From Raphanus sativus (lineage: Eukaryota; Streptophyta; Magnoliopsida; Brassicales; Brassicaceae): a DNA stretch of 64,000 bases. The position numbers were made by a program, and so were the translations under genes. Within the stretch, counting starts at the first letter, position 1. Every line of letters starts with the position of its first letter. Shown piece by piece: positions 1 through 10,945 of the stretch. Location of the stretch: the NCBI RefSeq assembly GCF_000801105.2, contig NC_079514.1, forward strand, positions 24,902,293-24,966,292, written 5' to 3'. A model generated the notes under the pieces. It ran no database searches, was not told where the DNA came from, and saw only the letters and a list, made by a program, of their open reading frames with translations.

Positions 1-2824
1 AATCCGTTACGTACCATGTGTAATTTTGCATGATAGAAATGAATTCACTTTTGACAGCTTCATTCCAAACGGAGCTTCGGGTGAAGCCATAGCTTCTGCC
101 AAAGTTTTTGGAACATTTTCTACTAGAAATGCCATTAGGAAATCATCACCAAAAGATTTCTCCTTTCGAGCTCTTTTGCTTCTCCGAGGTTCATCTTTTT
201 CTTCATTTTCTGAGATATCATTTATAGAAACTTCAACGTTTGTCTCAATTTCTGAGTCCTTGTCGTTGTTTCTTCTTCTCGAGTTCGTTTTGAACCATGT
301 TTTTCCTTGTATGGAAAAATATTTTCGAAGAAAGATGCATTTCTAGACTCCATGACTGAATTTTTATGGATGTCTGATATTTCAGATTCATGTACCAGAA
401 ACCGATACGCAGTACTATTATGTGCATATCCGATGAAAATGCAATCCACTGTTTTAGGTCCAATAGTGACCTTCTTTGGTGGCGGTACTGCAACTTTTGC
501 CAAGCACCCCCACACTTTGAGGTATTTATACGAAGGTAAATTACCTTTCCATAGTTCATATGGAGTTTTGCCAGTTATTTTGTGTGGAATCTTGTTGAGG
601 ATATAATTAGTGGTAAGCAACGCTTCCCCCCCACATGTTCTGGGGTGACCCAGATTCCTGCAACATTGCATTCATCATCTCTTTAAGAGTTCGATTTTTT
701 CGTTCAGCAACTCCATTAGGTTCTGGTGAATAAGGGGCTGTAGTTTGATGTATTATTCCATGTTCCTTACAAAATGAATTGAATGGACCATCATACTCGC
801 CTCCTCTGTCGCTTCTAACTACCTTAATAGTTGTTTTAAGCTGATTTTTCGACCTCGAGTTTAAATTCTTTGAATTTATCTAAGGTTTCATCTTTGCTAT
901 GTAAAAGATAAACATAACAATATTTTGTGTGCAGTCATCTATGAAGGTCACAAAGTACTTTTTCCCTCCTCTAGTTGGCATATATTTCAAATCACAATAA
1001 ATCAGTGTGAATTAAATCTAGAGGTTTATTAGTTCTTTCAACACGAGGTGAGGGCGTTTTTGTGAGCTTAGCCTGTACGCAAACTTCACATTTTTTGTTT
1101 ACTTGTTTTAAATTTGGCAATTAAATTTAAATTCATTAATCTTTGTATAGATTTATTATTTACATGGCCTAATCTTTCGTGCCATATATTAAAAAGACTC
1201 AGCCAAATAAGCAACTGGCTCTTTCTTATTCATTGAAACTTTTGGAGCTACAACTTTCGGAGGGACGGTCATTACATTCAACTTGACCAGTCCATCCTTA
1301 ACATACCCCTTTCCCAAATACATCCCATTCTTCCTAATCACGAGCTTATCCGCCTCAAACTTGTGGCGAATCCATTCTTGCTGAGCAAGGTTCCCGAGAC
1401 CAGGTTTTTCCTCATGTCCAGGCACATGCTTCACATTTGTCAGAGTGACCTCACGTCCAGATGTCATCTTCAAATCACATTGCCGCATCCTTCAATCTTG
1501 AGAGACTGCAGTGTTTCCATCCTGAGCTTCTTCCTGAGTCTTGCTTTTCTGATAGGTGCTGAACATCGCCCTTTCAGTGCAAATGTGGGTGGTTGCACAG
1601 TGTCATACCACCATTCCCTGGGGTTGTTGCTTTCAACCATGTTGGCTTCAGTCACCACAGCAACAAGATCCTCCTCAGTGAGATTTGCTGAGCCTTCTCA
1701 TCTTTTGATCTTCTTGCGACACTCAACAGTCTGTGTCCACTTTGTTGCAGTAGTGACACTACCCCTTGAATCTCTCCACATTCGCATTGATTTCAATGCC
1801 TTTGTTCTTGAAGTTTTTTCCAGTAGCCTTCAGTGCTGCAGCAGTTTTCGAAGGCTTTTGCTGGAGAATGGGCGTGTGCCTTTCCTTTGCCTTTGTGCTC
1901 AGCCATGTTGACACTATGCTCCTTAGCATTGATCTTGTCAGCAATTCGGTTCCTGGATTCCCATCTGAAGCCTCATGATAAGCTCCTCAAGGCCCTATTC
2001 TTCTTCTTGTGCTTCAGGTAGTTTTTGAAATCGCATAGTTGGAGGAAGCTTTCAATGAAGCTGAGAGTTGTGAAATGTCTCGCAGATGGACATCCCTTCA
2101 GCTTTGATTTCATAGCAAATGAGCTGGACGCTTCCACCTGATCCATGATGGGTTTTGAATCCACCATTTTGAAGTCATGAAATTTTGCAACCACATACTT
2201 CTGGCAGCCAGCGTCCTCACCTCTGTACTTCTTGTCAAGTGATCTCCATAGCTCCTTCGCCGTTGGAATGTCACAGTAGACACGTTACCAATGGGTCAAT
2301 GAGGGCGACCCAAAATGTAGCCTTTGCAGACGAAGTCAGAATGCACCCAAATTGTCACACTTGCGAGAGAGTGTGCACATCATCAATCCCGTAAGGGACA
2401 AGGGGCTTGTCCTCCTAGATGAACTTGTCCAGCTTTCATCGTTGTTAGGAGAACATCATCTTCTTCTGCCACGTTTTGAAGTTTTTTGCCATCAAAACTG
2501 GTCTGGCATCAGTCCTTGAGTGAACAGGCTTGGCACAGACGGAGGAGTTGGCTACTGCAACCGGACCACTTGAGGTTCCTAGACCTGAACTCGTTTGATA
2601 AAGACCCAGCCGAACAAGCTACGGCGCGTGGTTTCATCAGCACTGTTTTCCGCAGGAGGGTAGGTGGTGTTGTGTTACTGCAGCGGTTGAGGAAGCAGGG
2701 ATGTTTCCAGCGGTAGTTCACACAGATACATCAGTTGCAGCAACGTTGATTGGAGTTTGCGCGATGGTAGTGTCAATCGGCGGGTGTTGTTTGCATCCGT
2801 CATTTTTTCTGTTGAGAAAACCAT
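1..2824 (-). pseudogene. Copia gag-pol, frameshifted fragment
   Basis: This is the gag-protease-integrase part of the Copia polyprotein with the start near 2824. Pieces of every domain can be matched to the copy at 21609-24557: gag (about 2650-1950), the zinc-knuckle region (about 1770-1700), protease (about 1640-1500), the GAG-pre-integrase region (about 1200-1050) and the integrase core and its C-terminal part (about 1050-250). The left end enters the start of reverse transcriptase. No single frame stays open, and the longest conserved stretch (222-671, minus) covers the end of integrase. It cannot encode a working enzyme as written. The family assignment is secure because the copies align base by base. 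Confidence 0.8.
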
Positions 2825-3218
2825 GAAAACGGATTAGAACTCCAGTTCAACAATAACAAATTTTAAATATAATAATAAAAATAATAATCTAAATCGATTT
2901 TCATTTTTGGTGTTTGAATCAAATCATATCGATTTAAGTCTGAGAAAACGTTTTGCAAACTCGCTTAAAGCGTTCGCAGAAAACCGTTTGTGTAGACTTT
3001 TAGATCGTTTCACAAACTCGCTTTATAAAGCGTTCGTGGAAACGATTTGAATACATAACGTTTTTTGAACAAAGTATCTTAAACGTTTCGCGGAAGTGCT
3101 AGAGAGCAGATCGCAAACACGTTTTTGAAACCGTTTACAAAACCTTTAAACCCGTTTCATAAATCGCTTTTTCAATCCGATTAAAGCTTTAGACAGAAAG
3201 CGATAAAGAGTTTAAGAT

Positions 3219-3486
3219 TGTAGAAGCCGGAAACCCCGAATCAAATAAACGATATTAATAAAAGCGAGATGTTAAGGAAAGAAACGATTTGAATAGACGA
3301 AATGAAACCCGATAAGAAAACGTTCATGGAGTCGAGATATGATATCTCTTTCCTTAACTCTTTATATTTCGCTCCGTAGTTGAGACGAGGACTGTACAAT
3401 ATAAGAGTCCCAGGATAAAAACCATGGCGACGATTCACGCTTCACTCGTGAACGCCCCTATCGAACTATAAAAGCTACGAAACACT
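3219..3486 (-). repeat. Partial Copia LTR (3' portion)
   Basis: Reverse complement of the last ~270 bp of the 899-bp LTR seen at 15039-15937 and 26481-27379. The terminal TACA reads as TGTA at 3219 on the plus strand. The rest of the LTR is lost in the N run. Confidence 0.8.
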
Positions 3487-3586
3487 NNNNNNNNNNNNNN
3501 NNNNNNNNNNNNNNNNNNNNNNNNNNNNNNNNNNNNNNNNNNNNNNNNNNNNNNNNNNNNNNNNNNNNNNNNNNNNNNNNNNNNNN
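3487..3586. other. Assembly gap of 100 N
   Basis: Exactly 100 N. It joins contig 1 to contig 2. A fixed length like this is normally a placeholder for an unknown distance. The flanks are unrelated: a Copia LTR on the left and an unidentified coding remnant on the right. Confidence 0.99.
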
Positions 3587-3978
3587 GATCTCTCATACGT
3601 TCCTTGTACAAGTACTTCCAGAAGTCCAATAGGTTGTAGGATTGCGCAAGATTTCATCAGCGGTATATGTACCCTCCACCTTCTTCCTATTCCAGCACAT
3701 AAGCTTGCTACTCGAGTCAGTCGGTCCGTCTTGACGATCCCATTTCCATATGGTACATGTAACTTTTGTGGCAACTCCATACATATTCACTAATACAACC
3801 GTCCTCGACTAACATGCTTCAACTCAGAATCTACATCAGAACACTAAAGGTAACACCTTGATTCCCCATGACTGGTCGAATTCCAGGCTTAAACTCATTC
3901 GTCCGGATCAGGAATACACCCACATAATCACACATCACCCCCGGGAACAAACCAGTCACTAACACTTTGCTCAGGGTC
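3587..3978 (-). pseudogene. Unidentified decayed coding fragment
   Basis: On the minus strand several frames give protein-like stretches with rich composition (Trp, Cys, acidic and basic residues), for example the segment containing TIWKWDRQDGPTDSSSK (about 3750-3700). They sit in different frames, separated by stops at about 3829 and 3925. I do not recognise the family. It lies to the left of the DRD1/CLSY-like fragment and is cut by the gap. It may belong to the same broken gene or be a separate captured fragment. Confidence 0.35.
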
Positions 3979-4815
3979 TTTAAAACCAACGAACGAATTT
4001 GATAAATGGAATGGAGTAATGGCACAAGACATGTCCTTCCCCTTCCTCAACACAACCTCCTCAAAAACGGATTGCGGCGTCAAGGCACCACATTACCTTG
4101 ACTCTTCTGGCGCTGCACAAGGGTTGACTGAAATGGGTACTTGGGCTTCTCCCTTTCAACAACATCATCCTCATCATCAGAATCAAGAATCACAATCTCA
4201 CTGAAAGAAGGGACCACACAAAGAGCTTTCTTCTCAGCACCCACACCATCCAAATCAATCACACAATCAACAGCAAGTTGATTCTCCAACTCAAAAACTC
4301 CTCATCATCTGCTGCTGCTCCAAGCGCAGTATGAGCCGGCGATGGATATAACCAGATACATCGCTTCACAAGCCCCATCCTCCGGTTAGCCACTTCTTCC
4401 ACTCCTTGGTGACGCCCCCGAACTTGCCACCGTCTAAAGCTTCGAGCATGTTGCCAACGGCAGAGGGTTGAGAAAAGTCTGTGACTTTCGATGAGTTCCT
4501 GAGCCGCTTCGCTTCGGAGGAGCTGAGAGAGAGTCCATCGTCATCATGCTTCCTTTTGTGGTGACCTTTAGGGGGAGGTTGGAGAATCTCCATGAAGGGA
4601 AAAGAAATCACTATCTGAGATGATACCACGCCATGGTTACGGTTCCTGCTTTCGGACACGTCCTTTCTTCCCGGTTTCGATGGTTCCTAACTAAACCTGA
4701 ACTCCCGTAAATGAATTATACTCATCCTACTCCTTCATTCCTTATAACCCGTACTTTAACCTTCACTCGATCATCTTAAAACCAACGAATGAATTCAATA
4801 GATGAAAATGGAGTA
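3979..4815. repeat. Pair of ~40-bp direct repeats flanking the SNF2-like fragment
   Basis: A segment TTTAAAACCAACGAA(C/T)GAATT... ending in GGAGTA occurs at 3979-4017 and again at 4775-4815, in the same direction with a few differences. The pair brackets most of the DRD1/CLSY-like fragment. They could be the ends of a captured segment or copies of a small transposon. Confidence 0.55.
4023..4659 (-). pseudogene. SNF2 DRD1/CLSY-like N-terminal fragment, broken
   Basis: The minus strand reads a Lys/Arg-rich start (ATG at 4593, [14 protein letters not shown]), then [20 protein letters not shown] (about 4450-4395). After a frame break it continues with an acidic stretch containing [12 protein letters not shown] (about 4200-4160) and [16 protein letters not shown] (about 4140-4095). 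The order of these motifs resembles the N-terminal region of plant DRD1/CLSY chromatin remodellers of RNA-directed DNA methylation, as I remember them. The SNF2 ATPase domain is absent. Stops at about 4376 and 4080 make it a pseudogene or a captured fragment. It sits on the far side of the Gypsy gag, so it may lie inside that element. The family call is tentative. Confidence 0.4.
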
Positions 4816-4954
4816 GGACTACAATAGTTCAGAAAACTCATGGCATATGTACAAACACAGAATGCCTAACAAAAGGAAATAACACCAACTAACAATCGAT
4901 GAAATGAAAACCATAACCTAATCAACGCGCGTGTCCTACTCCCGAGAAATGATC
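4660..4954. other. Non-coding stretch between SNF2-like fragment and Gypsy gag
   Basis: I see no gene here. It contains one copy of the 40-bp direct repeat and AT-moderate sequence. If the Gypsy element extends to the gap, this is part of its internal region. Confidence 0.5.
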
Positions 4955-6060
4955 CTACTCGCTCAGCCACCCACCACCACGTGTGGGGGTACTGTCGTCC
5001 TCGGACCCAAGGGCTGCTATGCGAATGTCCCCATCTGCCTGAACCGGGTCTCCGTCTTCCCCCAATACGTAGTGATGCTCGGTCTTTGTAATCTTCTCTG
5101 CAATCCTCTCTTCCGCAGTTATGGCTTGACTAGCTATTCTCTTCCCAAGGGCAAACTCTAGGGCTCCAAGACACCATCCAGCTTCTCGCGTATCTCTCTG
5201 CGAAGTCCGGCTTTGAACAACCTACACCATTCCTCTGCAGGCTTGGGCAGACACTGCTTGGCGGTAAGCAAGAACTCCCCCAGGTAGTCTCTCACTTTGC
5301 TTGACTTCTGCACCGCCTGAACTAGTATGTCACAGTCGCAGTCGTCTGGCCCCGTAGAAGGCTCCTGTGGACGTCCCCGTTTCTCCTTGGTTGGTTCCAC
5401 CATGTCCGCCTTCGGTTCTCCCCCTCCTGGTTTTCCTTGGCCGGTTTCCTTGGCTTCAATCTGTCCCTCTGCCTCGATTGCGAATCCCGCCATCCGCTGT
5501 ACCAGAGCAAACTCAAGAGGTTCCAAGACTCCTTTCAGCTGAGCCTGAATGTCCTTACGTAGTCCATGCTTATACCAGCTACACCACATTTCCGCGCTCT
5601 TAGGCTTGCACAACTTGGCTTGGTTGATGAAGTCCTCCGTGTAGCCAGCAACTGATCGGACCTTCTGCTTATTCTGAAACGGTGCTCCACACTGGCATTC
5701 CCCAGCAAATGCTATTGGGGGTTCCCAAGTGACCCTAGCCGCCTTGCTTGGGCGACCACGCTTCCTCGGGAGATCGTCATCTGGGGCAAGCTGGAAGGTC
5801 GCACAGCCCCGCAGCATGCGCTGCTCCATAGCCATCCTCTGGAAATGTGGCATTGTCACCTTACGGCTCACAGTCTGCTCGTGAGGGTACCCAACGAACG
5901 GGAATTTCTCGGAACTGTTCCTCCGGCTCTGGAAGTGGAAACATGGGCTGCACCCAGTTCCCCTCTGCGTCACGGTACAGTTTTCGGGCGTACTCCCGGG
6001 TGCCCACTCGCCCGTAGTGCATCGCGGCATCCTCCACTCGTAGTGATCAAGCGGAAACAT
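4955..6060 (-). pseudogene. Gypsy gag with duplicated capsid-like module
   Basis: This is the gag-like protein of the Gypsy element. It is open for 300 codons from the ATG at 6060, then a one-base slip near 5160 moves the reading into the next frame, which continues about 65 codons to a stop at 4955. It contains two similar modules, each with an RGRP AT-hook-like motif (residues 99-106, RKRGRPSK, and 227-232, KRGRPQ). Each motif is followed by a capsid-like segment with the pattern WC..(F/Y)K.GLR..I...L.GVLEP.EFAL (about 138-200 and 257 onwards). No zinc knuckle is visible. Retrotransposon gag proteins package the element RNA. The AT-hook role is inference. Confidence 0.65.
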
Positions 6061-6261
6061 CCTGCAGTAAAGAAATCGATCCGAACCATAATAGAAGCAT
6101 GGATATAATGGGTGGTTTCTTTTTTTTTTTTTTTTTTTTTTTTTGAAAACATCTCACAACTTTCTAAAGTATCAAACTTTCACAAACTCTTTTTCTTTAA
6201 AACAAGATTTTGAAAATTTTGGAAATGCCGACCCCTTAGAATAGCACTAAGGGATCTGAAC

Positions 6262-6279
6262 CCCCGCTCTGATACCAAT
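6262..6279 (-). promoter_or_regulatory. Primer-binding site (initiator Met tRNA) of Gypsy
   Basis: On the minus strand TGGTATCAGAGC follows the LTR end after two bases. This is the usual complement of the initiator Met tRNA 3' end in plant retrotransposons, and it fixes the element's direction. Confidence 0.85.
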
Positions 6280-8086
6280 TGTAACATCCCTGTCCCCCGG
6301 CGTCCGACCGGAGTTAACGAAAGGGAGTTATGGGCACGCCTATACCCTTTAAGGCAAACCGCCGTGCCCGTTACTGGTCCCAAGAGTCGACGGACGCATT
6401 GCTTTCTTTGAAATTCCGATCCACCCGTATCCATTTACTTCTACTTACAGTCCTGCGCAAGGGAAATGGAGATGGGAGGAGTGAGCAATTGAATTACTCA
6501 GTGAAGTGGCTCTAGTCCAGCTTGCCCGCAAGACACTCTACATTACTCTATGCGGGAGCCAGGACTAACCAATCACTACAATCAACAGGGCAAAATAAAG
6601 TACTTCAAAACAACATCATTTCTAGCAACCTAGCAGTCAACCCATACAACGAACTCAGTCATTTCTACACAACACTTAATAAAAGATAAGACCGACTCGA
6701 CAACCGCCACAAGAGCAAACTGACTCCAATCAACCTAGACTTAGGACCTATAGCCGTTTACGGATCTCCCTACCCGTCCAGCCTATCCTGAAAGAGGCGC
6801 CCTTCTCTCGGGTAACCGTCCTTCCCTCAGCTTCCTAAATGGCTATCCGAGTTGCAGCTCGTTGGCCCATTGGCACTGTCCGCCACCCGTTCGTAATAGC
6901 CATAATTATGCCACGACTCGGCATTGACTCGACTCGATCCTAGGCGCCACATCTTCTTATATCCCGCATCTCGCGGTAGGCAATCCTCATTACTTCCCGT
7001 GGGTACCTCGTGTTAGGCTACTGTCCCACGGGTCACATCACATCCTAGACTCTAGACGCCCACCCGTTCTCGGTGGTCCAAACAGGACTACAAGCAAGTT
7101 CATTGACACTTCCACTTTCACATTCTCATACTCAACCTCGTTCTTACCACTTTCATCTTTACTCAAACTCTTTCACTTTACTCAACCTCATTCACTTTAT
7201 CATTGACTTTCACTTCCACCATCTCATACTTTAACACTTAGACTCATATACATGAACACACTTAAAACTTCTCAACTTCATAAATCATTTCACATGCACT
7301 TAGACTCTTACTCCATACTTCATATGGTATTCATTATCACTTAGCAACCAACACTTATAATACATACACTGCTCAAGATACCATCACAACACTTAGTACA
7401 ATGCAACTATTTTCTCTAATAACCTACCTTTGAATCACTCTTCATCACATGGGACACAAGATCAATCACACAAACATCCACATCAATAATTTCCACATCA
7501 ACACAAGGCAGTCCATTAAGTCCCATTTAACAGTGTGAGGGTTCTTATGCATCATGATCATTCATCTAACACCCTAGCTTTCATCATGATCTAACACCCT
7601 AACTTTCAAACAAGGATTAATCAATCCTAGATCCAACACAAAACAATATAAAGATCCTGAAAGCAAGATGAGTTCAAGACACCTCACCTTAGCCTAGATC
7701 TGGAACAAGAGATAAGGAGAAACGAGATCAGATCTGGTCACCACCACACCACCACACCACACGGCTACCACCACCACCACCACCAATCGACCGCCGGCAA
7801 AGAGAGAGGGAGAGGGCGCCGAGGTGAGAGAGAGATCGGACGGGAGGAGGGAGAGAGAAAAGAGAGAAGAGAGAGACGACGACACAGGGAAAAGAGCTTG
7901 ACGGCTAGGGCTTCCAGTCTCCGGGAATCTCTGCAGGGCTTCCCTTCTGTTTCTGATGGAGAGAAGAGAAGGGGGCTGCAGTTCTATTTATAAGAAACTG
8001 CCGAGAACCCTAGGTTATTGTCAAATGGGCCGTAGAGAAGCCCGTTCTCATTAAAACAAAAATAGGCCCGGGATAGGGATGTTACA
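6280..8086 (-). repeat. Gypsy 5' LTR, 1807 bp
   Basis: It begins and ends with the inverted termini TGTAACATCCC / GGGATGTTACA. It is nearly identical along its length to 32753-34562 in reverse. It contains a (CCA)n tract at about 7740-7785 and a CT/GA-rich block at about 7800-7880. The short frames inside it are low-complexity and not genes. Confidence 0.9.
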
Positions 8087-8206
8087 ATTATGATTGGCCA
8101 GTTAGGGTATATAAAAACCCGAAAAGGTTCGTTATATCCTACGATCAAACATATCGTTACCCCAATCCTCCAATTTTGTTTCTCTTTTTTTTGTCAAAAA
8201 AAAAAA
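8087..8206 (+). promoter_or_regulatory. H2A core promoter and 5' leader
   Basis: An inverted CCAAT box (GATTGG, 8092-8097) and a TATA box (TATATAAAA, 8108-8116) precede the H2A ATG at 8207. The Gypsy LTR ends just five bases before the CCAAT box, so the distal promoter has been cut away from this core. The leader holds short T and A runs just before the ATG. Confidence 0.75.
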
Positions 8207-8395
8207 ATGGCAGGTCGTGGAAAAGCTCTCGGATCCGGTGCAGCGAAGAAAGCCACGTCTCGTAGCAGCAAGGCTGGGCTCCAATTCCCTGTCGGTCGTA
8301 TCGCTCGATTCCTCAAAGCCGGTAAATACGCCGAACGTGTCGGAGCTGGTGCTCCGGTTTATCTCGCCGCCGTCCTCGAGTATCTAGCCGCCGAG
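8207..8395 (+). CDS. Histone H2A, exon 1
   Basis: This exon encodes residues 1-63 of a core histone H2A, which pairs with H2B in the nucleosome. It starts [20 protein letters not shown] and runs through [20 protein letters not shown] to EYLAAE, covering the basic tail, helix 1 and most of helix 2. The coding ends at GAG followed by a GT donor (8396). A plant H2A intron at this position matches what I recall for Arabidopsis HTA1-type genes. The sequence is very well conserved with no lesion in this exon. The neighbouring FH5-like formin supports orthology with the HTA1 (At5g54640) region, from memory of gene order. The variant type is replication-dependent H2A: there is no SQEF motif of H2A.X and no SPKK motif of H2A.W. 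Confidence 0.9.
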
Positions 8396-8421
8396 GTGAA
8401 TATTCTCTTTCCTGTCACATA

Positions 8422-10725
8422 GGGGCTGTTCGTTTCTCCATTCAAATGATCCATTCAAATGTAAATGAGCTTTTTGTTCGTTTATACACAAAAAGTACAA
8501 CTCATTTGAATGGTTCATTTGAATGATTTTCGAAAAATTAGGTTTAATTTCAAAAGTCAGTTGACTGAGCCGATTTGAATCATTTGTATGGATCAGGTTC
8601 AGTCAAAATATTGAAATGTCGATTTTGCCCCTCACCAAATCTTGAAATTACAAACCTAAAACCTAAAGCTTTCACTGTCTCCTCTCGTCTGTCGTTAACA
8701 TGATTTCATTATCTCAAGCAGATCACCATGAAATCACCATAGCTTAAGCTCTCTTCCTCTCTGTCGCGTCTCCTCTCGTCTCTCTCTCTCCGCCGCGTCT
8801 CCGCCTCTCTCTCTCTCTCACCGCATCTCCTCTCCGCCTCTCTCTCTCACCGCGTATCCTCTCCACGTCTCTCTCTCTCACAGCGTCTCCTCTCCACGTC
8901 TCTCTCTCTTCGCCGCATCTCTTATCCGTCTCTCTCTCTCCGCCGGGTCTCGTCTCCGTCTCTCTCTCTCCGCCGCGTCTCCTCTCCGTCTCTCTCTCAC
9001 CGCGTCTCCTCTTCGCGTCTCTTTCTCGCACCGCAGCTCACTCTCCTCCTCTCTCTCTCAAGTATATCTATCCGCCTCTCTCTCTCAAGTTTGCTTGGTT
9101 TGCTAGTTTACTGATGTTGTTCGTTGATGGGTGTGATAGAATCTCATTGCTTGTGAATCTTAAGCAAGAGATCTCGTGATGAGTTTGAATGTTCTCTTGT
9201 TTGCTTAGCTTAGCTTAGCTTATGTTGTGATGGGTTTTGGTGGTAATAATGAATCAGCTCTGTAAAAGGAAAATGTTTAGTTCAGTTCTTGCTTCAAATT
9301 GAGCTGTGTGATTTGAATTGAGCTGCTGCTTCTTAGCTTAGCTTATCTCACTAGTTAAGATGTTAGCTTCAAGTTAGAGCAATGCTTTTTTTCTTCTGTT
9401 TCATTCTCTTATTTAAGGTACATTGGTAGCAAAGCAGGTTGGTGAAAGAAGATCCTTGTAGTAATCTCTGACAGACATATCAACATGTACTTTTTGTCAA
9501 GTGTTAATGTATTATGGTTTATGTATTAACGCGTGTGGTCTCATTTCTCATTTTTTATGATCTGCAATTAGTCTTTTCCATAATCAGGGTCATGGGTTCC
9601 AGTCATTTAGTGGTTTATCTTTTGAAATTTTGATATGGAGTTATAATGTTAAGATGTTAGCTTCAAGTGTCATGTGGGTTTTAGTTTTCAAGACGTTTTC
9701 TGTATAGTCTAGTCTAGTCTTTTGTATGTGCATCTAGTCTAGTCTTTTGCTACACTCTTTCTATCTTCCTCTTCTCGTTTGTGATATCATTTCTCTGAAA
9801 ATGTATTTCCATCTCATTCTTGTTTACTTGATGCTTGTAATATCTGCAGGTGGTCATATTCAGATACAACTTCCATTTTCAATGACCTCTGTCCCTGGAA
9901 CTGATGAAGTACAGTTTGTGAGACTTATCTTCTTATATGAGAATCAACTTTTGGTTATGTCTAAAGCTTCTTACTCTTGTGTAGAATCATTTTTTCTTTG
10001 GTGTAATGGTTCTGACACTTCAGGTTTGGTAATGGTTCTGATTTTTCAGGTTTGGTGAAGTAGAGGATACTGTTTGGTGAAGTAAAAGCTTGCTGTGATG
10101 TTTGGTGTAGTAGAAGCTTGCTGTTTTTTTAAACTTTATATCACATTATGTTACGTGGGTTTTCATTTTTTAGATTTAAATATCTTGAAACTTTATATCA
10201 CATTATGTTAATATGTGGATTCTCATCTTCTAGAATTAAATATTTTGAAACTTTATTACATTCTATAATGTTGGTTCTCATTTATGAAACTTATAAATCT
10301 ATGAATTTATGAATGTCAAAATGCAAATTTAAAAATTATAAATTTATGAATATCAAAATGCAAATTTAAATAAACTTTTATTAACTTATATGAAAAAAAA
10401 ATTATAAATGTCAAAATGATAATTTTAAAATAATTTTAGTGTAAATATATTTTATACTAAATAATAAAAATTAGTATACTTAAAATTAATATCAAACATA
10501 TGATTAATTCAAAACAAGTGTATATATGTAATTTGTATATCAAATTCATTTGAATGGAAATTACAAATGGAGAAACAAACATACAATTCATTTAAATGGT
10601 TCATTTAGATGACTCATCTAGATGGAGAAACAAACAACCTCTAAAATCTGGATGAATCATCTGAATGGATCATACAAATGAATCATTTGAATGAAGATTA
10701 AAAATGGAGAAACGAACATGCCCTT
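8422..10725. mobile_element. Non-autonomous TIR element in H2A intron
   Basis: The left end GGGGCTGTTCGTTTCTCCAT and the right end ATGGAGAAACGAACATGCCC are inverted repeats. Many copies of the motif ATTCAAATGA and its reverse lie just inside both ends, a pattern typical of subterminal transposase-binding repeats. Right-end-like segments also occur at about 10570 and 10623-10643, so the terminus is repeated. The termini look like PIF/Harbinger, but the flanking trinucleotides (ATA and TTA) do not match, so the superfamily is unsure. I see no transposase gene inside. The interior has a CT-rich block, T/A-rich sequence and one 103-codon frame of unknown meaning. Confidence 0.65.
8739..9090. repeat. 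CT-rich degenerate minisatellite
   Basis: Repeated blocks of TCTCTCTCTC followed by CGCCGCGTCTCCTCTCCG, unit roughly 30-45 bp, about eight imperfect copies. The Arg/Glu-rich reading frame on the other strand is only a consequence of this repeat. Confidence 0.7.
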
Positions 10726-10945
10726 ACTCGTATCTGTTACGTCCTCTCTCATTTTACGAATACGCCATGCAAAATTTGGGGGGGTACTTCAGTAATTTAT
10801 CCCTGATTGGTAACCTTTGGTTCGTTTTTTTTTGGTAGTTTTGATCTTATTACCAAACAGAGTATGTTACTGAATTTGGAAAGCATCTAGTTTCGTTGTT
10901 GAGGATTGAAAAATGTTTGTGTTTGATTTGATCTCTCTTTTTAAG

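Larger units (their letters stand above)
1..3486 (-). mobile_element. Partial Copia element, family A, minus strand
   Basis: This is a truncated copy of the same Copia family as the compound element at 15039-27379, read on the minus strand. It has part of the LTR (3219-3486, ending in TGTAGAAG on the plus strand), a leader (2825-3218), and gag to early reverse transcriptase from 2824 down to the window edge. The LTR is cut by the assembly gap at 3487. Compared with the copy at 21609-25842, the coding part has many one-base indels. That could be old decay or uncorrected sequencing error in this contig. Confidence 0.85.
4955..8086 (-). mobile_element. Gypsy (chromovirus-type) 5' half: LTR, PBS, gag
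   Basis: Read on the minus strand, the element has a 1807-bp LTR (8086 to 6280, TGTAACATCCC...GGGATGTTACA), then ATTGGTATCAGAGCGGGGG, which is an initiator-Met tRNA primer-binding site, then a leader and a gag gene. No protease, reverse transcriptase or integrase follows before the gap at 3586. The host flank next to the LTR (8087-8091, ATTAT) reads ATAAT on the element's strand. The 3' end of the same family, with the flank ATAAT, lies at 32487-34562 on the other strand. Confidence 0.85.
8396..10945 (+). other. H2A intron, expanded to 2.55 kb
   Basis: GTGAAT donor at 8396 and TTTTTAAG acceptor at 10945. Most of its length (8422-10725) is a TIR element. Without it the intron would be about 250 bp. 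Confidence 0.8.

Noticed and set aside
7694..7885. Short Ser/Leu/Val-rich frame in the Gypsy LTR (repeated at 32954-33148)
   Set aside because: Low-complexity LTR sequence with CT and CCA repeats; no start context or homology.
8744..9031. 95-codon Arg/Glu-rich frame on the minus strand
   Set aside because: It is the translation of a CT/GA minisatellite inside the intron element.
8419..10728. Clear PIF/Harbinger assignment for the intron element
   Set aside because: The terminal bases fit but the expected TTA/TAA duplication does not match on both sides.
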